The notes below the pieces were generated by a model that was not told the origin of the DNA, searched no databases, and saw nothing but the letters and a program-made list of their open reading frames with translations. Made by a program: the position numbers and the translations under genes. A stretch of DNA of 64,000 nucleotides from Erinaceus europaeus (taxonomy: Eukaryota; Chordata; Mammalia; Eulipotyphla; Erinaceidae): assembly GCF_950295315.1 (NCBI RefSeq), contig NW_026647189.1:62001-126000 (forward strand). Direction: 5' to 3'. How positions within the stretch are numbered: the first letter of the stretch is position 1; every line of letters starts with the position of its first letter. Shown here one piece after another: positions 1-10,640 of the stretch.

Positions 1-105
1 TCTGAACCCACAGGGAGTCGTAATAAATCTTTGTAATAATATGTTTTATTTTACAACTTGAAAGTATCGTAATTTCCATAAAAAATTTCATAAAAATGAC
101 CTTTA

Positions 106-373
106 CAGACTGGGAGTATGGACCGACCAGTCAACGCCCATGTTCAGCGGGGAAGCAATTACAGAAGCCAGACCCTCTACCTTCTGCAACCCTCAACGAC
201 CCTGGGTCCATGCTCCCAGAGGGCTAGAGAATGGGAAGGCTATCATGGGAGAGGGTGGGTTATGGGGATTGGGTGGTGGGAATTGTGTGGAGTTGTACCC
301 CTCCTACCTTATGCTTTTGTTCACTAATCCTTTCTTAAATTAAAAATTTAAATAAATAAAAAAAAATTAAAAA
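106..373 (+). mobile_element. 5'-truncated L1 3' end with target-site duplication
   Basis: This is only the last ~270 bp of an L1 3' UTR plus an A-rich tail. It is flanked by a perfect 14-bp direct repeat (92-105 and 374-387), the hallmark of target-primed insertion. The same 3' UTR recurs at 26.9-27.2 kb and inverted at 24.85-25.1 kb. The short ORFs inside it are not genes. Confidence 0.85.
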
Positions 374-509
374 AAAAATGACCTTTAAACCAATTTTCTC
401 TTTAGAGAGTTATGATACAAATCCTGAATAGAAACAGCTTGAGAAAGAAGTTTGAGTTAACACATTATTAAACTTGCTGGAGAACGGACTGATGTGGGTA
501 AAATATAGC

Positions 510-835
510 TTTTTAATTATTTTTAATTTCATGAACTACAGAAAGGGGTAGAGGGGCACAGAAGCAGCACTCTAACATATGCAGTGCTTGGGATTGGACT
601 CAGGACCTACAATTTAGAAACTCTAATTTCTTCCATGGTGCAACCTACCCATCTTCAGAGATATTTTTCTTTTGTTCTAAAGATCTTATTTATTCATTAA
701 TGAGAGAGAGAGGAGCAGGGAGAATCTGCACGTTACTCTGGTATATGTGGCACTGGGAATTGAACTTGGGACCTCATGCCTGAGAATCCTGTACTTTATC
801 CACTCTGCCTCCTTCTCCCAGACCACTGATAATTT
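510..835 (-). repeat. Two old diverged SINE relics
   Basis: Two minus-strand segments (about 510-650 and 672-835) carry the reverse-complemented tRNA-like head ('gggattggactcagg', 'gaattgaacttggg') and a GA-rich strand typical of the reversed pyrimidine-rich SINE body. Both are too diverged for exact ends. Confidence 0.5.
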
Positions 836-874
836 GGCTTTGATTGGAACTGGAACTACTGAAGAAGCACTCTT

Positions 875-1155
875 GGGGGCTGGGTGGTAGTGCAGCCAGC
901 GGGTTAAGCACCCATGGCACAAAGCTTAAGGTTAGGGTTTGGGATCCTGGTTTGAGCTCCCCACCTGCAGGGATGTAACTCCACAAGAAGTGAAGCAGGT
1001 CTGCAGGTGTCTGTATTTCTCTCCTACTCCTTGTCTCCCCCCCACCCTTAATTTCTCTGTCCTATCCAGCAACAATGATAAACAAAAAGAACAACAAAGG
1101 ACGGGGGGGATGGCCTCCAGGAGCAGTGGATTTGTAGTGCAGGAGGCAAAAGAAA
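875..1155 (+). mobile_element. Family A SINE with 13-bp TSD
   Basis: A tRNA-like head is followed by a ctgcaggtgtctg core, a pyrimidine-rich middle and an A-rich tail. The flanks 862-874 and 1,156-1,168 are a 13-bp repeat with one mismatch. It lies 200 bp upstream of the MTRF1-like exon, in the intron. Confidence 0.8.
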
Positions 1156-1357
1156 AAGAAACACTCTTACTCCATAAGTAAACCTGAGATAACAAGAGTC
1201 TTAAACAATTAAGTTCCTTCTGCTCTTGCTCTTGTCAATTGTATGTGTCTGACCTTCAGAAATAGAAATCTTTAGAAGAAAATTTACAAGTGCCTTTTCC
1301 ATTATAGTAAAGATAGTGATTGTGTTAAAATGTGAATTCCTTTCTATCTCTGCACAG

Positions 1358-1456
1358 GTTGGAACAGGAGCCCAGTCAGAAAGAATTCGGACCTACAATT
1401 TTACCCAGAAGAGAGTCACTGACCACAGGGTAGGATATGAAGTCCAAGATATTAAG
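1358..1456 (+). CDS. MTRF1: Mitochondrial peptide chain release factor exon (MTRF1-like)
   Basis: The exon is 99 bp (33 codons, phase 0 at both ends). It is bounded by an acceptor with a pyrimidine tract ending in tgcacag and a donor AAG|gtaata. The peptide contains [11 protein letters not shown] and VTDHR followed by YEVQDIK. This is the class-I release-factor signature located after the GGQ region of domain 3. In mitochondria these factors read stop codons on the ribosome and trigger peptide release. The YEV-DIK continuation fits my memory of MTRF1 better than MTRF1L. No lesion is visible in the exon. I could not find the expected last coding exon downstream in this window, and upstream exons would lie off the left edge. 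It is therefore either a real internal exon with a long final intron or an isolated duplicate. The family call is strong; MTRF1 versus MTRF1L is less certain. Confidence 0.8.
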
Positions 1457-1509
1457 GTAATATTACTGAATGTGCTTACTGTATCTTTGATTTATTAAGG
1501 AATCAAATT

Positions 1510-1800
1510 TCGGGGCCTGGTGGTAGCACAACAGGTTAAGCATACATGGTGCAAAGAAGCCACCTGGCAGCGGTCCCAGTTCATGCAGATGCATGTGGTC
1601 CTGGTGATACTGCGGGGCCCATCCATGCTGGCTCTGGGCACAGCTCAGTGCCCCCCATCTGTGCAGTACTTAGGGGCCGGGGAGCCCACAGTGGACCACA
1701 GGACAGCAGCAAGACCCCTGTGTCGCCCTAGTTACAACATCTTCACTGGAGTGACTGTCAGTATCACCTAGAGATGCCTGCTAGCCATATGCTGCTGGGC
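1510..1800 (+). repeat. SINE head fragment fused to unclassified sequence
   Basis: Positions 1,510-1,555 match a family A head ('ggcctggtggtagcacaacaggttaagca'-like). The remaining 245 bp up to 1,800 is GC-richer, has no SINE body, and is not recognised. It may be an older composite repeat. Confidence 0.4.
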
Positions 1801-1839
1801 ATTTCAGTGTTTGTTTTGCCTTTCTTTTATATTATTTTT

Positions 1840-2100
1840 TATATAGTCTCTTTTGTTGCCCTTTTTTATTGTTGTTGTATTTATTAGTATTGATGTCATC
1901 CTTGTTAGACAGGACAGAGAAAAATTGAGAAAGGAGGGGAAGACAGACGGGGAGAGAAAGACAACTGTAGATCTGCCTCACTGCCTGTGAAGCAACTCCC
2001 CTACAAGCAGGGAGCTGGGGGCTCGAACTGTGATCCTTCAGAAGGCCTTGCGTTTTTGCCCCACTTGGCTTAACTGGCTGAGCTACTGCTCAGTTCCCTT
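1840..2100 (-). mobile_element. Family A SINE, minus strand
   Basis: The segment reads tail (ttttgttgccc, TTG repeats), GA-rich middle, then reversed head ending near 'ctgagctactgctcagttccc'. It is moderately diverged. Confidence 0.7.
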
Positions 2101-2109
2101 TTTCCCCGC

Positions 2110-2450
2110 TTTTTAAAAAAAATTATTTATTTATTCCCTTTTGTTGCCCTTGTTTTATTGTTGTTATTATTTTATTTTTAAATATCTATTTATTCGGTTT
2201 TGTTGCCCTTTGGTTTTTTTTGTTGTTGTTGTTGTAGTTATTGTTGTTTTGTTGGGTGGGACAGAGAGAAATGGAGAGAGGAGGGGAAGACAGAGAGGGG
2301 GAGAGAAAGATAGACACCTGCAGACCTGCTTCACTGCCTGTGAAGCGACTCCCCTGCAGGTGGGGAGCCAGGGGCTGAAACCGGGATCCACATGGTGATC
2401 CTTCTGCTTGCGCACTTGTGCTTAACCTGCTGCACTACCAACCAAATCCC
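2110..2450 (-). mobile_element. Family A SINE with duplicated tail, minus strand
   Basis: Two successive 'cccttttgttgccctt' tails (about 2,137 and 2,200) precede one body and head. This suggests a second family A element inserted in the tail of an earlier one. Confidence 0.65.
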
Positions 2451-2451
2451 C

Positions 2452-3055
2452 TGTTGTAGTTGTTGTTGTTACTGATGTCATCATTGTAGGATAGGACAGA
2501 CAGAAATGACGAGAGGAGGGGGTCGGGCGGTGGCGCAGTGGGTTAAGCGCACGTGGCGCAAAGCGCAGGGACTGGCGTAAGGATCCTGGTTCGAGCCCCT
2601 GGGCCCCCACCTGCAGGGGAGTCGCTTCACGGGCGGTGTTGTAGGTCTCCAGGTGTCTATCTTTCTCTCCCCCTCTCTCTGTCTTCCCCTTCTCTCTCCA
2701 TTTCTCTCTGTCCTATCCAAGAACAAAGCAATGTCAACAATGGCAATAATAACCGCAATGAGGCTGCAACAACTAGGGCAACAAAAAGGGGGAAAAATGG
2801 CCTCCAGGAGCGGTGGATTCATGGTGCAGGCACCGAGCACAGCAATAACCATGGAGGAAAAAAAAAAGAAATGAGGAGAGGAGGGGAAGACAGAGAGGGG
2901 AGAGAAACATAGACACCTACAGACCTGCTTCACTGCTTGTGAAGCAACTCCCCTACAGGTGGGAAGCCAGGGGCTCCAACCTGGATCATTACCCCCATCC
3001 TTGCACTTTGAGCCATGGGCGCATAATCAGCTGCACTACCACCCAAGTCTCCTCT
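2452..3055 (-). mobile_element. Family A SINE split by a younger SINE
   Basis: The halves 2,452-2,518 and 2,867-3,055 form one minus-strand element. It is interrupted by the plus-strand SINE at 2,519-2,866 with a 17-bp duplication of this element's own sequence. Confidence 0.75.
2519..2866 (+). mobile_element. Young family A SINE nested in an older one
   Basis: The well-preserved head has an A-box-like tggcgcagtggg and a B-box-like ggttcgagccc, i.e. an internal RNA polymerase III promoter. CpGs are retained, implying a recent insertion. The TSD 2,502-2,518 / 2,867-2,883 has one mismatch. A 119-aa and a 150-aa ORF overlap it by chance. Confidence 0.9.
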
Positions 3056-3126
3056 TTTCCCTTTGTATATGCACTGAGTATGTGCTTGTCTCTGAAGGTC
3101 ATGTATACCCTATGAGTTTTAGTCTT

Positions 3127-3465
3127 TTTTTTTTTTTTTTTTACCTCCATAGTTATCATTGGGCTTGGTGGCAGCACTAGGAATCCACTGCTCCTGGAGG
3201 CTATTTTTACCATTTCATTGCCCTTGTTGTTGTTGTTGTTGTTGCTATACCTGTTGTTGTTGGACAGGACAGAGAGAAACTGAGAGAGGACAGGAAGACA
3301 GAGGGGGAGAGAAAGACAGAAACCTGCAGACCTACTTCACTGCTAGTGAAACGACCTTCCCCACACACATAAGGAAGTGGGGCTCAAACTGGGATCTTTA
3401 TGCCCATCCTAGTGCTTTGAGCCATGTGTGCTTCTCCCGCTGTGTACGGCCCAGCCCCCGGTATT
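3127..3465 (-). mobile_element. Family A SINE, minus strand
   Basis: A poly-T tail (3,127-3,143) leads into TTG repeats, the GA-rich body and a degraded head ending near 3,460. Confidence 0.7.
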
Positions 3466-4902
3466 TGCCTTTAATGACTTTGGTGTACCTTACTAATAAT
3501 GAGACTGTTTCTCATATAGACTCAGAATAATACTTTGATCGGACTTTTCAGGAAGCATTTCTTTAGATCATGTTCAGAGTTATATTTCTCTTTTTAAATA
3601 TTTTTCATGACATGCCCGATTTTATATATATGGAGACAGAGATAGAGGCAAAGGCAGGGACTGAGAGACAGACAAACAGCGTCCCAGCATATACAGAACC
3701 TATCTGGCTGGAATGATCACCTAATCTGGCACTCTCTCCGTCTCAGGAGATGTTCTCATCACTACTCCCAGCCTGTCCTGGGACCCTCTTCCTAGTAATT
3801 GCTACCTCTGCATTTTTCCTAGTTAACATTAATTTTTGATCATTTGAGTGTTGGTCTCTATTCTTGTAAGTTGCTCACACTTTCAAGGTGTTTCTCTCCT
3901 CCCCCCTACATTAAGGAGCACTTTAACTGCTATGTGGATACAATATATTTCCTTGCAAGGGAGTATTTGAAACTATGATCTGTATTTAAAGTTGATTTAC
4001 AAAGTGCTGAGTTTGCTAGAATATATATCTGTCATTTACAAGGAAACAGTCACTGTGCAAGAAGAAATACAGTGTTGACAGTAGTGTTTCAAATATATAG
4101 TGTTCTTATGCACTCTGTCCAAGAGTTAATGAAATCAACAATGTTTACTCTCAAACTGTAGTCAAGTCTGTGGAGCTAAGAGAATTTACATTTTCACTTG
4201 ATTCATTTTTTGTGAACCTTTGGGAAGCTAAAGACAAGTTTTCTTCAAGTATATCCTGTGAAACGTGGGTTGTAACCCCAGTTTTTTAAAAATTATTATT
4301 CAAGGTTGCACAGCATCAGATGTGTCTGACTTCTAAGGAAAATGAGACCCCAGACACATTGATGGGTGAGTGTGAAGATATTTAAGTTGGGATGGTTGGA
4401 TTTAAAATAGCAGTTCCAAACTCTCTCAATAGCAGCTGTTTAGTATTAAGCTTAATTGTCTTCACACATTTCATCCATCCTGACCAGCCCTTACTGTGGC
4501 ACAAAACTCAGACCTGCCTTGCTAAAAGTTTTCTTTAGTACACTAAAGAATATACTGATTTGTACATCAATACAAATCAATATAGTTGCTGGGTCTTTCT
4601 ATTTGTTTTGTCATCTCAGTGTAATTTGTTTTAGGTAAAATACTTAATTAAAATAATGAAAATAGAAAACAGGCATTGTACAATGTAAAGGCATCAATAC
4701 CCCTGTCCCAAATTCACCTGTTCCCAGTGTCTTTTTTATCCCATTTTCCATGTTTTCAGCTACATGTTCTCAGGGAAAAAAAACAAAACTCAGACCTGCT
4801 CCTCTGCACCTCTAACCACACTTGATGGTGTTGTTAGCCAGAGAGGGGAAGTCTCCTATTTTTTTCACCAAGAAGTGCTGTCTTGAAAAAAATATTTTGA
4901 GG
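3466..4902. other. AT-rich intergenic or intronic stretch
   Basis: Apart from a diverged minus-strand SINE-like piece (about 3,600-3,775), I see no exon with paired splice sites and no recognisable protein similarity. If the MTRF1-like exon is real, this would be intron. Confidence 0.4.
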
Positions 4903-5118
4903 GAGAGGCTGGGTGGTGGCTCACCTAGTTGAGAGCACATGTTACAGTGCTAAAGGACTCAGGTTCAAGCCCCTATTCCCCACCTGGAGGGGGAAAGCTT
5001 CATGAGTGGTGAAGCTGTGCTGCTGGTGTCTCCATCCATATCACCCCCATTCCTTCTCAATTTTAGGCTGTCTATCCCATCAATAAATATATAAAGATAA
5101 TAAAATATTTTAAAATAT
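4903..5118 (+). mobile_element. Family B SINE
   Basis: The head 'gaggctgggtggtggctcacctagttgagagc' is followed by a 'ggaaagcttcatgagtggtgaag' core and an A-rich tail with ataaagataata. Confidence 0.75.
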
Positions 5119-5129
5119 GTATATTGAAG

Positions 5130-5690
5130 GGGCTGGCAGTGTACCTGGTTAAGCACACATAGTACTCAGAACAAGGACCCATGCAAGGATCAAGTTTCAA
5201 ACCCCACTCCCCACCTTCAGGGGGGTCGCTTCACAAGAGTCGAAGCAGGTCTGCTAGTGTGTCCGTCGTTCTCCCTCCTCTCACCTCTCAATTTCTTTTT
5301 TTTAAATTTTTTTATATTTACTTATTTATTCCCTTTTGTTGCCCTTGGTGTTTTATTGTTGTAGTTATTATCAATGACATTGTTGGATAGGACAGAGAGA
5401 AATGGAGAGAGGAGGGAAAGACAGAGAAGAGGAGAGAAAGATAGACACCTGCAGACCTGCTTCACCACCTGTGAAGCAAGTCCCCTGCAGGTGGGGAGCC
5501 GGGGCTCAAATCGGGATCCTTTCGCAGGTCCTTGCATTTGGAGCCACATGCGCTTAACCCGCTGTGCTACCGCCCGACTCCCACCTCTCAATTTCTGTAT
5601 TATCCAATAAAACGAAAAAATAGGCCACCAGGAAAAGTGGATTCTTATTGAGCCCCAGCAATAAGTAACCCTGGAGGCAAAAAAAGGAAA
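5130..5690 (+). mobile_element. Family A SINE split by a minus-strand SINE
   Basis: The plus-strand parts 5,130-5,296 and 5,582-5,690 belong to one element. The interruption carries a 15-bp duplication of its body (5,282-5,296 and 5,582-5,596). Confidence 0.75.
5297..5581 (-). mobile_element. Younger family A SINE inserted in a SINE
   Basis: A complete minus-strand element with a T-rich tail at the left and a 'gctgtgctaccgcccgactccc' head at the right. It is flanked by a perfect 15-bp TSD. Confidence 0.85.
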
Positions 5691-6225
5691 AATCTGTTAA
5701 TTGATTTATTCATTTACTTCACTAATCATATCTTTCTCTCCCTCCTCTGTCTTCCCCTCCTCTCAATTTCTCTCTGTCCTGTCCAACAACAATGACAGAA
5801 ATAAAAATCAATAATAACTACAACAAAGATTAAAAAACAAGGTCAAAAAAAGGAAAAAATACCCTCCAGGAGCATTGGATTTGTAGCATAGGCACTGAGC
5901 CACAGCAATTACACGGGGGGAGGGGGGATTAAAGAAAAAAAGAAAAAAAAGAGAGAGGGGGACTTTTAAACCTACTTTACCACTCATTAAAAATCCTTCC
6001 TGCTGGTGGGGAGTAGGGGCTCAAACCCAGGTCCCTGTGTATGGTAAGAGCAGTCTCAGCTATGTGCATCACCAGCCATGCCCCATTCTAACATAGTTAT
6101 CTAGTTGTCTGTGTTTAGGTTGCTTCTATATTTTGACTTACCAGCTATATAGCTATATAAACATAGCTGTGCATATGTCTTGGGACTAGCATACAATTAA
6201 ATATTAGAAATTAAAGTACATATAT

Positions 6226-6445
6226 ATGTTTGTTAACAGACTGTTATTATTGGAAAGGGCAGAGAGAAATTTAGAAGGGAGGGGGAGGTGGAGTAGGCGA
6301 GAGACAGATATGCACCTGCAGCCCTGCTTCACCACTCTTGAAGCTTTCTCCAACTCAGGCGGAGATCAGAGGCCTGAACCTGGTTCAATGTGCACTGTAA
6401 CATGTGGGCTCAACCAGATGTGTCACTGCCCGGACCCTAAAAATA
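6226..6445 (-). mobile_element. Family B SINE shared by both duplicates
   Basis: A minus-strand element with its counterpart at 41,125-41,330, so it predates the duplication. Confidence 0.7.
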
Positions 6446-6476
6446 TATATATATATATATTCTTTTTATATTTTTA

Positions 6477-6751
6477 AAATATTTTTATTAATATTTCTTT
6501 ATTCCCTTTTGTTGCCCTTGTTTTATTGCTGTAGTTATTACTGTTGTAGCTGTTGTTGGAAAGAACAGAGCGAAATGGGGAGAGGAGGGGAATACAGGGG
6601 AGAGAAAGATAGACACCTGCAGATGTGCTTCACACCTGTGAAGCAAACCCCCTGCAGGTGGGGAGCCTGAGGCTCTAACTGGGATCCTGATGCCTGTCCT
6701 TGTGCTTTGCACCACGTACACTTAACCAGATGCACTACCAGTGAACTCCCG
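6477..6751 (-). mobile_element. Family A SINE private to copy 1
   Basis: Absent from the aligned position in copy 2 (about 41,350). It is flanked by an imperfect ~16-bp duplication of AT-rich target (6,460-6,476 / 6,752-6,767), so it inserted after the duplication. Confidence 0.8.
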
Positions 6752-6767
6752 ATTCTTTATATTTTAA

Positions 6768-6903
6768 TGAGAGAGATACAAAAAGAGAAAGATCAGAGCA
6801 CTGCTCAGCTCTGGGTTATGGTGGAGCTGAAAATTGATCCTGGGACTTCAGAGCCTCAGGCATGGAAGCCTTTGACATACAGAACCATTATGCTGGCTCC
6901 CCA
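6768..6903 (-). mobile_element. Family C SINE shared by both duplicates
   Basis: A minus-strand element containing 'gcctcaggcatg' and 'cattatgctggct'. Its partner is at 41,360-41,497. Confidence 0.65.
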
Positions 6904-6989
6904 GCAGGGTCAGTGGAAGATAAGGAAGTTAGATGAGTGACATGCCTGGAGACAATCTGAGTATTCAAGACTATGGGAAGTTCTCAAAA

Positions 6990-7180
6990 ATTGAGAAAAG
7001 TGGGCAGTTAGTGTGTCACCCAGTAGAGCACTTAAGTTGCCATGTTGGTGACCCGGGTTCCAGCTCCAGTCCCCACTCGCTAGGTGGGGATGGCGGAAAG
7101 TTTTAGAAATAGTAGAACAGTTCCGCACCTCGGTTCTTCATCTTTGTCTCTACATACGTTCAAAATGAATAAATAAAATA
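6990..7180 (+). repeat. SINE-like element, another tRNA-related family
   Basis: The segment 'cacccagtagagcacttaag' followed by a 'gggttccagctcc' B-box-like motif and an A-rich aataaataaaat tail is shared with 41,590-41,775. Confidence 0.5.
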
Positions 7181-7403
7181 AAGACAGCTGATGATGATGT
7201 TAGAGTCCTGTAGGTAATAATAAAAATAACATAAATGATATATTTATTATATATGAATAAAATAAATGAAGACAGCTGATAATGATGATAGAGTCCTATA
7301 GCTAATGAGCAGGAGCCGTAGCATTAGCAACAACAATGAAACATCAAAAAGAAAACGACACATGGGCCTTTAGAGTTTTTCAAATATTATGAATAGGGTA
7401 CAG

Positions 7404-7487
7404 AAAAAGTACAGGTAGTCAATAAATACATAAAAAGTACAGGTAGTCAATAAATACATAAAAAGTACAGGTAGTCAATAAATACAT
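7404..7487 (+). repeat. 28-bp minisatellite, three exact copies
   Basis: Three perfect tandem copies of a 28-bp unit (starting at 7,404, 7,432 and 7,460). The aligned site in copy 2 (about 42,001-42,030) has one copy, so it expanded in copy 1 or contracted in copy 2. Confidence 0.95.
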
Positions 7488-7589
7488 TAAAATATTACAC
7501 TTGTTATTAGGGAGGTGCAAAAGAAACTATAATGTTGATTGTATTTATAAGTAGCTTAAAAAGTGGGTCACTATTGAAAAATAGTTACT

Positions 7590-8118
7590 GTTTTTATTGT
7601 TGTTTTAATTATTGTTGTCTTCGTTATTAGATAGAATAGAGAGAAAAGGAGAGAGGAGGGGAAGACGGGTGGAGAGAAAGATAGACACCTGCAGACTTGC
7701 TTCACCGCCTGTGAAGTGACTCCCCTGCATGTGGGTAGCTGGGGATCCTTACGCCACTCCTTGCATTTCACGCCATGTGCCCTTAACCCTTGCGCTATTT
7801 TCCAACTCCCTGTTTCTTTTTTATTTCCTTTCAGAGAGTTTAAACTTTTAAAAATTTATTTATTCCCATTATTGCACTTTTTAATTTTTTATAGTTATTG
7901 TTGTTGTTGACCTTGTCAGATAGGATAGAGAGAAATGGAGAGAGGAGGGGAAGACAGAGACGTGAAGGGAAAGATAGACACCTGCAGACCTGCTTCACCA
8001 ATTGTGAATCAACTCCCCTGCAGGTGGGGAGCTGGCAGGTCTAACCGGGATCCTTACCCCAGTCCTTCTGCTTTGTGCCACCTGTGCTTTACCAGCTGTG
8101 CTACTGCCCAACTCCTGA
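7590..8118 (-). mobile_element. Two family A SINEs shared by both duplicates
   Basis: Minus-strand elements at 7,590-7,812 and 7,850-8,118. They match 42,225-42,497 and 42,540-42,783 and so are pre-duplication insertions. Confidence 0.75.
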
Positions 8119-8968
8119 CCTTAAACTTTTATAATTATCAGGTGTGGTCCTAGTGTACACAGGTTTTCATTTTTTAAATTTTGACAAAAGCATACTCTGA
8201 TATTTTAGAAAATGTGTGCTTTTTATTTTGGAAATGCGTACTTGCTTGTTTAAAAATGTCACTTCTCTTGAAAGAATGTTGGGTGTTATATTTTCTAAAG
8301 TTCTTAGTAGGCAATGTAGTACTAAGTTTTCCTAAAAAGAGAAAGTGCAGTCAGGTTGAACAGTGACCTTCGTTTCCCCAGGATGCCAGTTTTGACCTGT
8401 GACCTTCTGATCTACATGTGGTGTACAGATGCCAGTGTCAGCATAATGAGTGGCTATTCCATGACCATTTGTCCCCACAATTGGTGACTGTCTGGGAAGT
8501 GCTGGGCTAAGGAGTCTTTAAAAGGCAAGTAGCTGAGGGCCTATGGCAGTAGAGGTGTCACCTTGAACTTTGCAGTGAAATGTGTTGATCACAGTAACAG
8601 CCATCCAGAAGCCCGAAGTGCGCCATCTTTGGTCTCTGCTACTGTCTCCTCCTGGGCTGACTGTAGACTCAGCCATGTCCTTGCTCTGGCACATGGAACA
8701 TGAACAAATGGGAAGCAGGCAGAGACCTCAGTGGCTGTCTGGCTATAGTATGGGAGCCCTTCTTCTGGCACTGAAGAAGCTAGGTGCCACCCTGTGGAGA
8801 TTTGGGGAACAGGCAACACACAGAAAATAGATCCAGTTGAGCTATGAGCTGCCTGCAGACACGTGGGACGTCAGCTAATGCAGAGCTGCCCAGAGGAGCC
8901 CACCAAGGTTTCATCTGAGCCCTGAGCAAAGAGAGGGGCCATATAAGGTACAGAGTCAGGGAGTGATA

Positions 8969-8974
8969 TTTATT
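8969..8974 (-). promoter_or_regulatory. Candidate polyadenylation signal
   Basis: AATAAA on the minus strand, conserved at 43,630-43,635 in copy 2. It lies ~1.2 kb downstream of the terminal exon's stop codon. It is the first clear hexamer I see, but AT-rich DNA produces these by chance. Confidence 0.35.
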
Positions 8975-9283
8975 ATAGTAATACAATCAACAAGAAAATA
9001 CAATAAAAGACTCTATAACTACATACATACAGTGAAAGGAATAAGAGATTTCTGTGAAAAGACCTTCAAAGCAGGATGTAAGAAGGGATCAAGGAAGATG
9101 CCTCAAATGAAATGAGCTGGATGTGAAATGTTGACATTTTCCATTGTGACCCCACTAGACAAAAAGTTTAAAAGAACTGCCTTAGTCAGAGGGCTTCATG
9201 TCTTCCACCAGGAAGTTTTCACATAGATGGCAGGACTGAGAACTAACTCAAAATCCTGCAAAGGATTAAGAAAATAATTGTTC

Positions 9284-9546
9284 TCAGTTGGATATCATAA
9301 AGTAACAGGGAAAAGAAAGGGTCAGTTCTAGAAAGGGGAAGCTGTCTGTTGGCATTTCAGCAGACACCCAGGTGGCCTCACTGATTGTAGATTTGCCAGG
9401 GGAGCCCTGACCATTATCAGCTGAGTAGGTTGTAGGTAGGGGCTCTCTGAATCCCATTTGGAGAGACCTGAGATGTTCCATCACTGAGCCTTTCTGGAGG
9501 CGTCACTCTCCTGGATTGGAATTAGCAGTCTGTCTTACTGTCATGC
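9284..9546 (-). other. Possible further 3' exon or UTR, copy 1
   Basis: A good acceptor (ttttcatttcag) precedes 9,546 and is conserved at 44,236 in copy 2. Downstream sequence is Ser/Pro-rich in one frame (STISEATWVSAEMPT), but frames are broken differently in the two copies. It may be UTR or a decayed alternative 3' exon of the ARHGAP20-like gene. Confidence 0.3.
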
Positions 9547-9667
9547 CTGAAATGAAAAACAGAGAGCTGTCTTAGTTAAATCACATTGTCATATACTAGC
9601 TTCTTCTTGATTCCTGAAGATATAAGTTAAGCCAAAGAGAGTATTTCTCCATGGAGATAAATATATG

Positions 9668-9890
9668 AAAGGGCTAAGTGGTGCCCACCTGGTGAGCACA
9701 CATGCCACAGTGAACAAGGACCTAGGTTTTTGCCCCTATCCCCACCTGCAGGGGGGAAGCTTCAGGAGCCGAAAAGCAAAGCTGTAGGTATCTCTCAATT
9801 TCTCCCCCACTGTCTCTCCCTCCCATCTGAATTTCTATCGCTAGCAATTAGGTAAATTGAATTATTATCAGAAGAGTTAAATATATTAAA
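9668..9890 (+). mobile_element. Family B SINE shared by both duplicates
   Basis: A plus-strand element with counterpart 44,350-44,550. It lies antisense to the proposed gene, in its 3' region. Confidence 0.65.
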
Positions 9891-10196
9891 ACCTAGTCAA
9901 CATTTCCTCTCAACACAGCAAGATTCTGCAGCCTCCACCCAGAATGTGCTGTCACCAGGAGAATGAGTCAAGTCCTGCCATTGTTGGGATGTGATTCTCT
10001 TGTCCTGTTGTAATCAGCCAGAAACCTTTGTCTCACACAGACTAGTTGCTCGAATTAATCTCACATGGCATAAGCTCACCCAGACTCATGGTGTAGATGA
10101 GGTGTGTTCAGGAGCCTGGTCACCTTTGTACCACTGGCATCAGTCAGGAAGGAGGTGCCTACCTCTAGCAGGATCAGGGGACTTGGATGGAGGGCC

Positions 10197-10640
10197 TCAC
10201 TCCTCCCTGTCTTCCTTGTTAAGCTCTGTGTGGCTGCTGGTGCACAACACGGACATGATGCAGGAGAACTGAGTGATGGTGGCCTTTTCCTTCTGATGTA
10301 GCAGATAGACACAGTCCATGATGTCCTCCACTGCCAGATTCACGGGGATGATGGGGTGGCTCAGGGCATAGCTGTAGAGTGACAGCTTGTGGGTGGCCCT
10401 GTCTCCACAGCCCATCAGGTATTCAGTACTGAGCTCAGAGGCAGTGAGCTCTAGCAGAGGCAGCCATGAGGGGGCACTGTGCAGAAGGTTGAACACAGAG
10501 CTCTGCCTGATGCTTTCCACATCATGGAGGGTGGCATCAGAGTCATCCCTCTGGTCCACAGCCACCAAGATGCTCTTGTGGTGGCCTCTGTAAACAGAGC
10601 TGCCCAGGGTCCACGTAGAGTCACCCCCCAGTGCAGAGAC
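10197..10640 (-). pseudogene. Unrecognised terminal exon, copy 1 (frameshifted)
   Basis: The acceptor is ctatgatcacag before 10,640; the stop is TGA at 10,199-10,197. After an early 1-bp insertion in a C run (six C on the plus strand at 10,624-10,629, five in copy 2), which creates an immediate stop in the expected phase, the frame stays open for over 120 codons. It includes VAVDQRDD, a LELTASEL segment, GCGDRATHKLSLY and NLAVEDIMDC. Copy 2 is open throughout. I do not recognise the domain and saw no RhoGAP motif. The acceptor and opening sequence also match the decayed exon at 20,953. The lesion suggests loss of function in copy 1 unless the start is elsewhere. Confidence 0.55.

Noticed and set aside
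2550..2610. tRNA gene
   Set aside because: A and B boxes are present, but they are the heads of dispersed SINEs followed by SINE bodies and A-rich tails; no cloverleaf of a functional tRNA.
2481..2933. 150-aa minus ORF
   Set aside because: Lies across two nested SINEs in opposite orientation.
7404..7487. CRISPR-like array
   Set aside because: Units are contiguous with no spacers, and the genome is mammalian.
9991..10593. Plus-strand ORFs over the terminal exon
   Set aside because: Antisense shadows: the minus strand has the splice acceptor and phase match.
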